Assembly: GCF_044596045.1 (NCBI RefSeq) | Contig: NZ_CP138995.1 | Location: 2,790,001-2,854,000 of the forward strand | DNA length: 64,000 nt | DNA from: Flagellimonas sp947499585 | GTDB lineage: Bacteria > Bacteroidota > Bacteroidia > Flavobacteriales > Flavobacteriaceae | Reading direction: 5' to 3' | Shown here: positions 43,253 through 52,156 of the stretch, in pieces | How the letters are laid out: every line of letters starts with the position of its first letter | How positions within the stretch are numbered: the stretch's first letter is position 1 | The notes under the pieces: model-generated | Database searches by the model: none | Seen by the model: only the letters and a program-made list of their open reading frames with translations | What the model was told of the DNA's origin: nothing | Made by a program: the position numbers and the translations under genes

Positions 43253-45775
43253 ATGAAGAAACTGCTGCTGTCCTTTTTACTACTGAGTACGATAACAACA
43301 ATTGCACAAAGACCACAAGGACAGGGCAACCGACCAAATCCAATAAAAATTACAGGAAAAGTATTGGATACAGATACTGGTCGACCTCTTGAATATGCTA
43401 CTTTAATACTCCAGCGCACTAAAAATCCAGAAAGAATAACAGGCGGCATTACCGATGCCATGGGTATGTTTGAGGTAGAAACCTTTCCTGGAGTTTATAA
43501 TATTCGCATAGAATATATTTCTTACACAACATACGAGGTCAAAGCACAGGTCTTGCGAACTAGTACAGATTTAGGTACCATTAAATTATTTATTGATGTA
43601 GAACAGCTTGAAGATGTAGAAGTTGTGGGCGAACGTACCACGGTTGAATTGCGTTTAGACAAGAAAGTCTATAACGTAGGAAGTGATTTAACGGTAAAAG
43701 GTGGTTCGGTAACAGATGTTCTGGACAATGTACCATCCGTGACCGTTGATGTTGAAGGCAATATAAGTTTAAGGGGCAATGAAAGCGTACGCATACTTAT
43801 AAATGGCAAACCTTCTGCACTTTCTGGGCTAAGCCCAGATGCGTTGCAACAGTTGCCAGCCGAAGCTATTGAAAAAGTTGAGGTCATTACAAACCCATCC
43901 GCTCGTTATGATGCTGAAGGTACCGCAGGAATCTTAAACATTATCCTTAAACAAAGTAAAACGGCCGGATTGAACGGTTCTGTCAACGTTTTTGCTGGAA
44001 ACCCAGATAATTTTGGTGGAGCTTTAAGTTTAAACTTGAGAAGGGAAAATTTTAATATTTTTTCAAATACCACATACCGCTATAGAAATGCTCCCGGAAA
44101 TGCGCAGTTTCTTCAAGAGAATTTTAATGATGATGGCTCTACTGATAGTTTTCAAGATGAGTTTAGAGAATATCGGCGAGAACGAGATGGATTCAATACC
44201 AACTTTGGTTTTGAACTTTTCCTTTCGGAAAATAGCAGCATCACCAATTCTTTTGTTTATCGAAAGACAAATGGGGAAAATACAGTCGATGTTGATTTTT
44301 TCAATTTTGATGCCCTTAGAAATCCTACAATTCAAAGAAATAGATTTACGCTGGAAGATGAAGAAGATGAAAATGTACAGTATTCCTTAAACTATGAGAA
44401 AAAGTTTAAAAAAGACGGGCATGTATTGACCATGGATTATCAATATTCCAAAGGAACGGATTTTGAAAATTCTATAATTGATGAAGTAATTCTCGGTGAA
44501 AATATTTCATTACCAACGGAACAAACGATCAATGATGAAAGTCAAATTAACCAATTGGCACAATTTGATTATGTTTTACCCTTTGGTAAGGATAATCAAT
44601 CACAATTTGAATTGGGATACCGTGGAACCTTTAACAATTTTAATACCGATTTTGATTTTGGTATTCTAAACACAAATGGCTCTTTAAATGTTGATCCAAA
44701 TTTCAGTAATGAGCTAAACTACCGTGAGTATGTTAATGCAGCATACACGCAAATAGGAACCAAACTAAAGAAATTCAGCATCCTTGGTGGTTTGCGAATA
44801 GAAGCTTCAGATATTGGTATTGAATTGGTGGAAACTGATGAGAATACGGATAAAGATTATGTGGATTGGTTTCCCTCTTTGTTTTTGGGCTATGAGTTTT
44901 CTGAAATGGAACAATTGACAATTAGTTATAGTCGTAGACTTAGAAGGCCACGATCTAGGTTTATTAATCCATTTCCTTCACGTTCTAGCAATACAAATCT
45001 ATTTCAAGGTAACCCAGATTTAAATCCAACCTACACCAATGCATTTGATTTGGGCTATTTAAAAAGATGGGATAAACTAACGTTCACCACTTCTGCTTAC
45101 TATAACCGTTCAACAGGGGTATTTCAGTTTATTACACAAGAAACCGGAGATTTTGTTGAAATTGAAAACCCTAACAATCCTTCAGAGCCAATTTTAGTGC
45201 CCATACAGGTGCGCACACCAATTAATTTAGCAACTGATACGCGCTATGGTGGAGAGCTGACAACTACTTATACTCCGAAGAAAGATTGGCGATTTACCTG
45301 GAATTTAAATCTCTTTCAACAACAATTAAGAGGAGATTTCTCGTTTATAGATTTTCAAAATGAAGAAGTTGTTCAAAATTTTGATGCCGATAACTTTACT
45401 TGGTTTACTCGTTTAAGTGCCAAGTTACCGTTACCCGGGGCAATTGATTTTCAGTCCAATCTTTTTTATAGAGGAAGACGTGTTGATGCCCAAAATGTAA
45501 ATAAAGGAATACTATCTACAAATTTGGCCTTCAGCAAAGATGTAATAAAGGACAAAGCAACGCTTTCTTTAAATGTTAGCGACCTATTTAATTCTAGAAA
45601 GAGAAGAACGGAAACTAGAACAGAAAATGTTTTTACGGAGAGTGAGTTTCAATTTCGCGAACGCCAAATCACATTATCGTTTTTATATCGATTTAACCAA
45701 CCCCAGAATGAGAGAACCAGAAGGGACAGAGGAAGTGGAGAAAACGGGGATGATGATATAGAATTTGACGGATAA
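43253..45775 (+). CDS. Outer-membrane TonB-dependent-receptor-like protein (PF14905-type barrel)
   Basis: An 840-residue outer-membrane protein. After a signal peptide (cleavage near TTIAQ, residue 18) comes a carboxypeptidase-like regulatory domain (KITGKVLDTDTGRPLEYATL, near residue 36), then a plug domain (GGSVTDVLDNVPSVTVD and ILINGKPSALSG) and a long beta-barrel of the 'outer membrane beta-barrel family 3' type, ending with an Arg/Asp/Gly-rich tail. Such receptors import or bind unknown ligands. No TonB box was identified with confidence. It starts at ATG 43253, one base after the preceding gene, and is followed by a strong terminator. Confidence 0.87.
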   Translation: MKKLLLSFLLLSTITTIAQRPQGQGNRPNPIKITGKVLDTDTGRPLEYATLILQRTKNPERITGGITDAMGMFEVETFPGVYNIRIEYISYTTYEVKAQVLRTSTDLGTIKLFIDVEQLEDVEVVGERTTVELRLDKKVYNVGSDLTVKGGSVTDVLDNVPSVTVDVEGNISLRGNESVRILINGKPSALSGLSPDALQQLPAEAIEKVEVITNPSARYDAEGTAGILNIILKQSKTAGLNGSVNVFAGNPDNFGGALSLNLRRENFNIFSNTTYRYRNAPGNAQFLQENFNDDGSTDSFQDEFREYRRERDGFNTNFGFELFLSENSSITNSFVYRKTNGENTVDVDFFNFDALRNPTIQRNRFTLEDEEDENVQYSLNYEKKFKKDGHVLTMDYQYSKGTDFENSIIDEVILGENISLPTEQTINDESQINQLAQFDYVLPFGKDNQSQFELGYRGTFNNFNTDFDFGILNTNGSLNVDPNFSNELNYREYVNAAYTQIGTKLKKFSILGGLRIEASDIGIELVETDENTDKDYVDWFPSLFLGYEFSEMEQLTISYSRRLRRPRSRFINPFPSRSSNTNLFQGNPDLNPTYTNAFDLGYLKRWDKLTFTTSAYYNRSTGVFQFITQETGDFVEIENPNNPSEPILVPIQVRTPINLATDTRYGGELTTTYTPKKDWRFTWNLNLFQQQLRGDFSFIDFQNEEVVQNFDADNFTWFTRLSAKLPLPGAIDFQSNLFYRGRRVDAQNVNKGILSTNLAFSKDVIKDKATLSLNVSDLFNSRKRRTETRTENVFTESEFQFRERQITLSFLYRFNQPQNERTRRDRGSGENGDDDIEFDG

Positions 45776-45777
45776 CA

Positions 45778-45805
45778 AAAAAGAGGCTAAAAGCCTCTTT
45801 TTTTA
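45778..45805. terminator. Bidirectional terminator between the receptor and the 57-residue gene
   Basis: AAAGAGGCT and AGCCTCTTT form a 9-bp stem with loop AAA, flanked by an A-tract and a T-tract. The minus-strand gene's stop codon lies in the T-tract. Confidence 0.88.
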
Positions 45806-45976
45806 TTCATTTCGTTTGGCTTTTTTAGCCTCGCGTTTTTCTTTGTACATTTCTATCAAGTTACCGAACAACCAGTAAGGCACTACAAAAGTCAATAAGA
45901 AAATCATTAACCAGAAACCGATGGTCAAAATGGTTAAAAAAGCTAAGAAACCTAAATATTGGTCAAAATCAAACAT
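45803..45976 (-). CDS. Small single-pass membrane protein (57 residues)
   Basis: A 57-residue frame with an ATG at 45976. It opens MFDFDQYLGFLAF, has a long hydrophobic helix (residues 8-36, including IGFWLMIFLLTF), then PYWLFGNLIEMY and a basic tail KEKREAKKAKRNE. A complete promoter lies upstream and a bidirectional terminator at its end, so it is a well-bounded gene despite its size. I do not know its function; the basic tail should face the cytoplasm. It is divergent from fumC. Confidence 0.72.
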   Translation of the reverse strand: MFDFDQYLGFLAFLTILTIGFWLMIFLLTFVVPYWLFGNLIEMYKEKREAKKAKRNE

Positions 45977-45996
45977 TACTTTTTCCTTTTGTTTAA

Positions 45997-46029
45997 CAAA
46001 GATACCGTGATTTGATTAAAAAAAACAAA
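45997..46029 (-). promoter_or_regulatory. Promoter of the 57-residue membrane protein gene
   Basis: On the minus strand TTTG (46026-46029), 21 bases, TATCTTTG (45997-46004), a complete -33/-7 pair, 20 bases before the ATG. Confidence 0.7.
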
Positions 46030-46088
46030 TCTCTAATTAAAAAATATTCATTTGTGCATATGTCATGTAAAATAAATTCATGAACCCC

Positions 46089-46096
46089 TAACTTTG
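46089..46096 (+). promoter_or_regulatory. Bacteroidota -7 box for fumC
   Basis: TAACTTTG matches TAnnTTTG and ends 22 bases before the fumC ATG at 46119. No clear -33 TTG at the right distance. Confidence 0.6.
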
Positions 46097-46118
46097 CATA
46101 TCCTTAAAAACATAAAAA

Positions 46119-47516
46119 ATGAGTTTTAGAATTGAAAAAGATACGATGGGTGAGGTACAAGTGCCCTCGGAAAAATATTGGGGAGCACAAACTGAGCGAT
46201 CCCGTAACAATTTTAAAATTGGCGCGCCCGCTTCCATGCCTTTAGATGTGGTTTACGGGTTTGCCTACTTAAAAAAAGCAGCAGCATATACCAATCACGA
46301 GCTTGGAGTACTTGCCGTGGAAAAACGAGATTTGATTGCGCAAGTATGTGATGAGATTCTTGAAGGAAAACATGATGATCAATTCCCTTTGGTTATCTGG
46401 CAAACTGGTTCAGGTACTCAAAGTAATATGAATGTCAACGAAGTTGTAGCCAATCGTGCGCATGAAATTGCCGGAAAAAAAATTGGTGAGGGCGAAAAAA
46501 CCATACAACCGAATGATGATGTCAATAAGAGCCAATCTTCTAATGACACTTTTCCGACAGGAATGCATATTGCAGCTTATAAAAAAATTGTAGAAGTTAC
46601 CATTCCGGGAGTTGAACAACTAAGGAATACTTTATATAAGAAATCACAAGAATTTAAAGATGTGGTCAAGATAGGGCGCACCCATTTAATGGATGCCACT
46701 CCCCTAACCCTAGGACAAGAATTCTCAGGTTATGTATCGCAGCTAGATCATGGATTAAAAGCATTACAAAATACCTTAGACCATCTTAGTGAACTTGCTT
46801 TAGGTGGAACCGCAGTTGGCACAGGGTTAAATACTCCAAAAGGATATGATGTTTTGGTAGCTAAGCATATAGCTCAATTCACAAAACATCCGTTTAAAAC
46901 TGCTGAAAACAAATTTGAGGCGCTTGCTGCCCACGATGCCATTGTAGAAAGCCATGGAGCACTAAAGCAGCTTGCTGTATGTTTAAACAAAATAGCCAAT
47001 GATGTTAGAATGATGGCTTCAGGACCGCGTTCCGGTATTGGAGAAATCATAATCCCTGCAAATGAACCCGGTAGCTCCATTATGCCTGGTAAAGTAAATC
47101 CAACACAATGTGAAGCTATGACCATGGTCTGTGCCCAAGTAATAGGGAATGATGTTGCCATTGCCGTTGGTGGTACCCAGGGGCATTATGAGCTTAATGT
47201 TTTTAAACCCATGATGGCCTCCAATATTTTGCAATCTGCCCAACTTATTGGTGATGCTTGTGTAAGTTTTGATGTTAATTGTGCCAGTGGCATTGAGCCC
47301 AATCATGAAGTAATTAAAACACTTTTGAACAATTCTTTAATGTTGGTCACTGCTTTAAACACCAAAATTGGTTATTATAAAGCTGCTGAGATTGCCAATA
47401 CAGCACACAAAAATGGAACAACTTTACGCGAAGAAGCTGTTAACTTAGGTTATGTTACCCCTGAAGAATATGATGAATGGGTAAAACCGGAAGATATGGT
47501 TGGTAGTTTGAAATAG
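46119..47516 (+). CDS. fumC: Class II fumarate hydratase
   Basis: A 465-residue citric-acid-cycle enzyme that interconverts fumarate and malate without an iron-sulfur cluster. Family motifs are clear: the SGTQSNMNVNEVVANRA block near residue 98, KIGRTHLMDATPLTLGQE near residue 182, and the signature GSSIMPGKVNPTQCEA near residue 316. Length is normal and the protein is cytoplasmic. It has its own promoter and a strong terminator and is a single-gene unit. Confidence 0.97.
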   Translation: MSFRIEKDTMGEVQVPSEKYWGAQTERSRNNFKIGAPASMPLDVVYGFAYLKKAAAYTNHELGVLAVEKRDLIAQVCDEILEGKHDDQFPLVIWQTGSGTQSNMNVNEVVANRAHEIAGKKIGEGEKTIQPNDDVNKSQSSNDTFPTGMHIAAYKKIVEVTIPGVEQLRNTLYKKSQEFKDVVKIGRTHLMDATPLTLGQEFSGYVSQLDHGLKALQNTLDHLSELALGGTAVGTGLNTPKGYDVLVAKHIAQFTKHPFKTAENKFEALAAHDAIVESHGALKQLAVCLNKIANDVRMMASGPRSGIGEIIIPANEPGSSIMPGKVNPTQCEAMTMVCAQVIGNDVAIAVGGTQGHYELNVFKPMMASNILQSAQLIGDACVSFDVNCASGIEPNHEVIKTLLNNSLMLVTALNTKIGYYKAAEIANTAHKNGTTLREEAVNLGYVTPEEYDEWVKPEDMVGSLK

Positions 47517-47535
47517 AAAGCCTTCCAAAATGAAT

Positions 47536-47571
47536 AAAAAAAGCCCGGTTCATAACGAACCGGGCTTTTTT
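47536..47571. terminator. Bidirectional terminator after fumC
   Basis: AAAAAGCCCGGTTC and GAACCGGGCTTTTT form a 14-bp stem with loop ATAAC and A/T tracts on both sides, serving fumC and the convergent coiled-coil gene. Confidence 0.92.
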
Positions 47572-47592
47572 ATAAAATACGGATAGTGTGTA

Positions 47593-48480
47593 TTATTTTA
47601 ATGCGAACTTAGAAGTTCCCAATAATTTTAGACCGTTGTCATATACATTTACCATGTAGTTTCCCTTTTGGAAATCTGAAGCAGGCTTGTTAATGTAATC
47701 GCAAACATCTAAAGAACTGTTTTCGTAGTAGAAGTTAGTTCCTTTACTGTAAGTTATAGAAGCACCTTCTTCGCTAGACTTAGAAAAGCTATCTCCCAAT
47801 ACGTTACCTTGAGGATCAAGAACTTCAATAAAGAATTCTCTATCACCAGCTTCAGCAATTACGTTATCAGCAATTGTAAAACATACTTTGAATTTATCAG
47901 TAGATTTAGCTCTTGAAGTAGAAACCAATTTTCCGCTGTTTCTTTCTCTAACTGCATCAACAGTAAAAGTAGAAAGACTTAAAGCAGAACCTCTTTCAAC
48001 AGCATCTGCCAATTGAGTGTTTTGCACTACTAAAGAATCATTAAATACCGTTTGCTTTTCAAGTTCAACAAATGTGCTGTCTCTTTGCATAGCCAATAAT
48101 GAGTTTGAGCTTGTTAAAGAATCAACTTGCTTTAACAAAGCTTCTCTTTCAGCTTTAAGAACGCTAACTTGTCTTCTGTATCTAGAAAGTGAAGCAATAT
48201 CAGCTTTCATTCCATGAACAGAATCAATGTATTTTGCAATGTTATCTCTAGCAGCAACCAATTCTTCATTAGTAGCATTACTTTCTAAAATAGCTTTATC
48301 ATATTCTGATTTCAAGCTGTTTAAATCTTCAACAACCAACTCTTTTTCTTGAGTAAGTGCGGTAGTGGTCTTTTTCTTATCTTGGTAAAGGCTTACTGTA
48401 TAAATAATAGTTCCTAAAAGAACTACACCTAGTAAACCAGCTATTACCTTTAATCCGTTGTTACTTTTTGTTTCAGTCAT
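47593..48480 (-). CDS. Membrane-anchored coiled-coil protein of unknown function
   Basis: A 295-residue protein with one N-terminal membrane helix (about residues 9-30), then a coiled coil of about 120 residues (heptad-like runs around VVEDLNSLKSEYDKA and LKAEREALLKQVDSL), then a C-terminal beta-rich domain (FKVCFTIADNVIAEAGDREFF, GNYMVNVYDNGLKLLG). Homologues are sometimes labelled as chromosome-partitioning proteins, which nothing here supports. Codon choice is more uniform than in its neighbours (many GCT, AGA, TTA), a possible sign of strong expression. I use the ATG at 48480. The C-terminal domain is probably periplasmic. Confidence 0.75.
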   Translation of the reverse strand: MTETKSNNGLKVIAGLLGVVLLGTIIYTVSLYQDKKKTTTALTQEKELVVEDLNSLKSEYDKAILESNATNEELVAARDNIAKYIDSVHGMKADIASLSRYRRQVSVLKAEREALLKQVDSLTSSNSLLAMQRDSTFVELEKQTVFNDSLVVQNTQLADAVERGSALSLSTFTVDAVRERNSGKLVSTSRAKSTDKFKVCFTIADNVIAEAGDREFFIEVLDPQGNVLGDSFSKSSEEGASITYSKGTNFYYENSSLDVCDYINKPASDFQKGNYMVNVYDNGLKLLGTSKFALK

Positions 48481-48648
48481 AACTTTTAAATTAATTGATC
48501 TTGCGTTTAAAGTGTATTTAATCAATTGTGTTCTGTTTATATACGCTTAAGCTTTTATTTTGGATTATTAAGGATTAAATAATGTTAAAAAAATAACCAT
48601 CAGTATATTGAAAGTGTTAATTTTAAAGGGCTAACAAACTCCTTCGTT

Positions 48649-49425
48649 ATGAAAAAAAAATATTTTTTATCTGCTTTTACCCTACTCTTAATGCTTGCAT
48701 GTAAGGAAACTAAGGGTCAAAAAGACATGGTTACGTCCAAAGAAGATGTAATCAACGCTTTAAAAATTATTCCGATAGAACATGCTACTACAGTTTTGGA
48801 ATGGAATGGAATTACCATATATATTGATCCGGTTGGAGGAGAAAAAGCTTTTGAGAATCAGAAACAGCCTGATTTAATTTTAATCACGGATATCCATGGA
48901 GACCATTTTAGTTTGGAAACACTGCAGGAGCTAAACACTGGAAAAGCCAAAATCATGGCTCCTCAGGCAGTAGCAGATAAGATACCAGAAGAATTTACCC
49001 CTCAAATAGATGTTTTAAACAATGGAGATTCCAAAGAAAGATATGGTATTACGGTTGAAGCTATCCCAATGTACAATCTAAGAACAGAAGCTTTAAAATT
49101 TCATGCCAAAGGCAGAGGAAATGGTTATGTGCTTACTATAGGTGGGCAACGCATCTACTTTTCAGGAGATACAGAGGACATTCCAGAAATGAGGGCACTA
49201 CAAAATATTGATAAAGCTTTTATTTGCATGAATCTTCCATATACAATGACTGAGGCAAGTGCTGCAGATGCCGTCTTAGAATTTAAGCCCAAAGAGGTAT
49301 ATCCTTATCATTATAGAGGTCGCCCAAATGTAAGTGATGTGATAAAGTTCAAAGAAATTGTAAACAAAGGAGATGCAGCTATAAAGGTGGTACAATTGGA
49401 CTGGTACCCCAATGATGATTTTTAG
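48649..49425 (+). CDS. MBL-fold hydrolase lipoprotein with altered metal motif (UlaG-like)
   Basis: A 258-residue lipoprotein (LMLAC, Cys at residue 18) with the fold of UlaG-like metallo-beta-lactamase hydrolases: IYIDPVGG near residue 61, ITDIHGDHFS near residue 85, IYFSGDTEDIPEM near residue 168 and a late His in YPYHYRGRP. The motif that is normally HxHxDH reads DIHGDH, so the first ligand His is Asp. Metal binding may still occur with a changed site. Location in the envelope and substrate are inferred or unknown. Confidence 0.8.
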   Translation: MKKKYFLSAFTLLLMLACKETKGQKDMVTSKEDVINALKIIPIEHATTVLEWNGITIYIDPVGGEKAFENQKQPDLILITDIHGDHFSLETLQELNTGKAKIMAPQAVADKIPEEFTPQIDVLNNGDSKERYGITVEAIPMYNLRTEALKFHAKGRGNGYVLTIGGQRIYFSGDTEDIPEMRALQNIDKAFICMNLPYTMTEASAADAVLEFKPKEVYPYHYRGRPNVSDVIKFKEIVNKGDAAIKVVQLDWYPNDDF

Positions 49426-49491
49426 AATGATGAAATATTGATGGGTTATTGTCGTTAATGATAGTGAATCAACCCAAATCAATACTAAACC

Positions 49492-50178
49492 ATGGCTCCC
49501 AAATCCTATGTTTTGTTTGCATTTGCATTAGTTTTTGCTGTAAACACAAGTTTTTCAAATCAGTGTGACAATTTTTATGCAAAAGTCACCTATGGTCTCA
49601 GTCATTCAAAAAAGGCTTTAACCGCAACCAATTTTGAGCATCAGACATATTATGCTGAAAGAGCTATGATTGCTCTGGAAAAATCAAAATCCTTCATGGA
49701 GGAATGCAGTTGTGCCAAATCTAAGGACAAAACCTTAGACGCCATTGAAAGTTTAAATAAAGCTACAGATCCCGTAGATTGGGATGCAGGGCGTTACTTT
49801 TCAAAGAAATCCATTGCCATCATCAATGAGTTAATCACTATTCTAGACGAATGTACTTTAGGTGTTACTGCAACAGCTGTAGTTGAAGATAGCGCAAATA
49901 GCTCTCTTGAACACGAAGCATATTCAGATGCAGAAGAAAGTGAACAGAATTCCATGGAAATGGAAATGATAACCGTTTTTGATAAGCATGCCAAAGATAA
50001 GTTGGTTTCGACTCAAAAGGCCATTGAACAATTGATTTTGCTTTCAAAATCCTTTGATCATAACTCATCTGAAAATGGAAAAGACCCTAACAGTCTGGAA
50101 TTCCATCAGAAAGCATACCTTCAAGAGGCAAAAAAGCTGCTTGAAGAAGGGTTAAAAGCATTTGAAAAAGAAAACTAA
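49492..50178 (+). CDS. Secreted helical protein of unknown function
   Basis: A 228-residue exported protein. The signal peptide ends near residue 22 (TSFSN). The mature part is helical with four Cys (SNQCDNFY, EECSCAK, DECTLG) that may form disulfides. An acidic low-complexity linker (about residues 140-165) separates two helical halves. No family is recognised. It converges on ettA with a 6-base gap and follows the MBL lipoprotein gene by 66 bases. Confidence 0.7.
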   Translation: MAPKSYVLFAFALVFAVNTSFSNQCDNFYAKVTYGLSHSKKALTATNFEHQTYYAERAMIALEKSKSFMEECSCAKSKDKTLDAIESLNKATDPVDWDAGRYFSKKSIAIINELITILDECTLGVTATAVVEDSANSSLEHEAYSDAEESEQNSMEMEMITVFDKHAKDKLVSTQKAIEQLILLSKSFDHNSSENGKDPNSLEFHQKAYLQEAKKLLEEGLKAFEKEN

Positions 50179-50184
50179 TATTCT

Positions 50185-51876
50185 TTAACGAATAAGTTTT
50201 TTGTATTTAATACGCTTGGGCATAATATCTGTTCCCAGGCGTTTCTTTTTATTTTCCTCATAGTCCGAGAAAGAACCTTCAAAGAAATACACTTGAGAAT
50301 CACCTTCAAATGCTAAAATGTGAGTACATATTCTATCTAGGAACCACCTGTCGTGAGAAATAACTACCGCACAACCTGCAAAATTTTCCAATCCCTCTTC
50401 CAAAGCACGTAGTGTATTTACATCTAAATCATTGGTAGGCTCATCCAAGAGCAATACATTTCCTTCTTCTTTTAGGGTCATCGCCAAATGCAGTCTATTA
50501 CGCTCACCTCCAGAAAGCATATTTACTTTCTTATTTTGCTCACTTCCGGAAAAATTAAAACGGCTCAGGTATGCCCTTGAGTTTACTTGCTTGCCTCCCA
50601 TCATAACTAATTCTTGTCCATCACTAAAGTTTTCCCAAATAGATTTCTCTGGGTTAATGTTGGAATGGCTCTGGTCTACATATGCAAGTTTGGCCGTATC
50701 GCCTACAATAAATTCTCCTTTATCTGCCGTTTCCTCACCCATTATCATTTTAAAGATTGTAGTCTTACCAGCGCCATTGGGTCCAATAATACCAACAATA
50801 CCGGCTTGCGGAAGGCTAAAGTTTAAATCTTCATATAACAGCTTATCCCCATAAGCTTTGCTTACACTTTTGGACTCAATCACATTGGTTCCCAATCTTG
50901 GCCCGTTTGGGATATAGATTTCCAATTTTTCTTCTAACCGCTTTTGATCCTGACTTAAAAGTTTGTCATAGTTGTTTAAACGTGCCTTTTGTTTTGTCTG
51001 TCTCCCTTTGGCTCCCTGTCGTACCCATTCCAGTTCGCGTTCTAAAGTTTTCTGACGTTTTGAGGCTTGTTTACTTTCCTGTGCAAGGCGTTTGGATTTT
51101 TGACCCAACCAACTTGAGTAATTCCCTTTCCATGGAATACCTTCTCCCCTATCCAATTCCAAAATCCATCCCGCAACATTATCCAAGAAATAACGGTCAT
51201 GCGTTACCGCAATTACGGTGCCCTTATATTGTGCCAAATGATGTTCTAACCAATGTACGGATTCTGCATCTAAATGGTTGGTGGGTTCATCTAAAAGCAA
51301 GACATCTGGTTCTTTCAACAATAACCTACAAAGTGCTACCCTTCTCTTTTCACCTCCGGACAACACCCCAATCTTTTTATCAGATTCTGGTGTGCGTAGA
51401 GCATCCATTGCAATTTCCAGCTTGGTATCCAATTCCCAAGCATTGGATGCATCTATCTTATCTTGAAGTATTGCTTGCTTATCCATCAACTTCTGCATTT
51501 TGTCTGCATCCTCATATACTTCGGGCAAACCAAACATATCGTTGATTTTATTGTACTCATCAAGAATGGCAACCGTTTCCCCAACACCTTCCTTGACTAT
51601 TTCCAGTACGGTTTTTTCATCATCCAACTGTGGTTCTTGCTCTAGATAGCCAACAGAATAGCCCGGTGAGAAAACCACATCACCTTGATAGTTTTTGTCA
51701 ACTCCTGCAATAATCCTTAACAAGGTTGATTTACCAGAACCGTTGAGACCTAAAATCCCAATCTTAGCTCCGTAAAAAAAGCTCAAATAAATATTTTTTA
51801 ATACTGGGGTGTTAGCAGTTTTAAACGTCTTTGTAACACCGGACATTGAAAAAATGACCTTCTTATCGTCTGACAT
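50185..51876 (-). CDS. ettA: Energy-dependent translational throttle protein EttA (ABC-F)
   Basis: A 563-residue ribosome-binding ABC-F ATPase that gates the first peptide bond according to the energy state. Two ABC modules are seen: Walker A GLNGSGKST near residue 42 and GPNGAGKTT near residue 352; signatures LSGGEKRRVAL and LSGGERNRLHLA; Walker B LLLDEPTNHLD and LLLDEPTNDLD. The basic interdomain linker (KRQKTLERELEWVRQGAKGRQTKQKAR split around residue 270-290) interacts with tRNA in EttA. There is no membrane domain, so it is not a transporter. The ATG at 51876 is preferred to a TTG one codon upstream. Confidence 0.95.
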   Translation of the reverse strand: MSDDKKVIFSMSGVTKTFKTANTPVLKNIYLSFFYGAKIGILGLNGSGKSTLLRIIAGVDKNYQGDVVFSPGYSVGYLEQEPQLDDEKTVLEIVKEGVGETVAILDEYNKINDMFGLPEVYEDADKMQKLMDKQAILQDKIDASNAWELDTKLEIAMDALRTPESDKKIGVLSGGEKRRVALCRLLLKEPDVLLLDEPTNHLDAESVHWLEHHLAQYKGTVIAVTHDRYFLDNVAGWILELDRGEGIPWKGNYSSWLGQKSKRLAQESKQASKRQKTLERELEWVRQGAKGRQTKQKARLNNYDKLLSQDQKRLEEKLEIYIPNGPRLGTNVIESKSVSKAYGDKLLYEDLNFSLPQAGIVGIIGPNGAGKTTIFKMIMGEETADKGEFIVGDTAKLAYVDQSHSNINPEKSIWENFSDGQELVMMGGKQVNSRAYLSRFNFSGSEQNKKVNMLSGGERNRLHLAMTLKEEGNVLLLDEPTNDLDVNTLRALEEGLENFAGCAVVISHDRWFLDRICTHILAFEGDSQVYFFEGSFSDYEENKKKRLGTDIMPKRIKYKKLIR

Positions 51877-51907
51877 CAAGTAGTTTTTTAGTTAAGAAAT
51901 TGGAAAG

Positions 51908-52084
51908 CTATACTCTACCTTTAAGTGCATTAAAAACCCAAGCAATTGCAAAGAAACCAACACCTACGGCAGCAAATCCATACCCTGCGACTTCATCATA
52001 TTTAAAAGCGCCCAACGCTATCATTCCCATGCCCACAAAAATCATTATCCAAGTAGCCCAAGCGAGCACTGTATTTTTATTCAT
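51908..52084 (-). CDS. Small two-helix membrane protein (CAL67264-type)
   Basis: A 58-residue protein (60 if the ATG at 52090 is used) with two hydrophobic helices (about residues 4-24 and 31-50) joined by a short KYDEVAGYG loop. The pattern NTVLAWATW and AIAWVFNALKGRV matches, as I remember it, the CAL67264 family of flavobacterial membrane proteins of unknown role. It lies 31 bases upstream of ettA on the same strand. Confidence 0.75.
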   Translation of the reverse strand: MNKNTVLAWATWIMIFVGMGMIALGAFKYDEVAGYGFAAVGVGFFAIAWVFNALKGRV

Positions 52085-52156
52085 TCCCATATAGTTAGTT
52101 CAGTAGAAAATCAAATATCGTAAAAATTGATATAACCATAGTGGCCTAATCGTAGT

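Noticed and set aside
50898..51545. Plus-strand 215-codon frame opposite ettA
   Set aside because: It is antisense to conserved ABC-F sequence and has no domain, start signal or coding character of its own.
51900..52094. Plus-strand 64-codon frame opposite the small membrane protein
   Set aside because: The minus-strand frame has two clean membrane helices and matches a remembered family; the plus-strand frame is its shadow.
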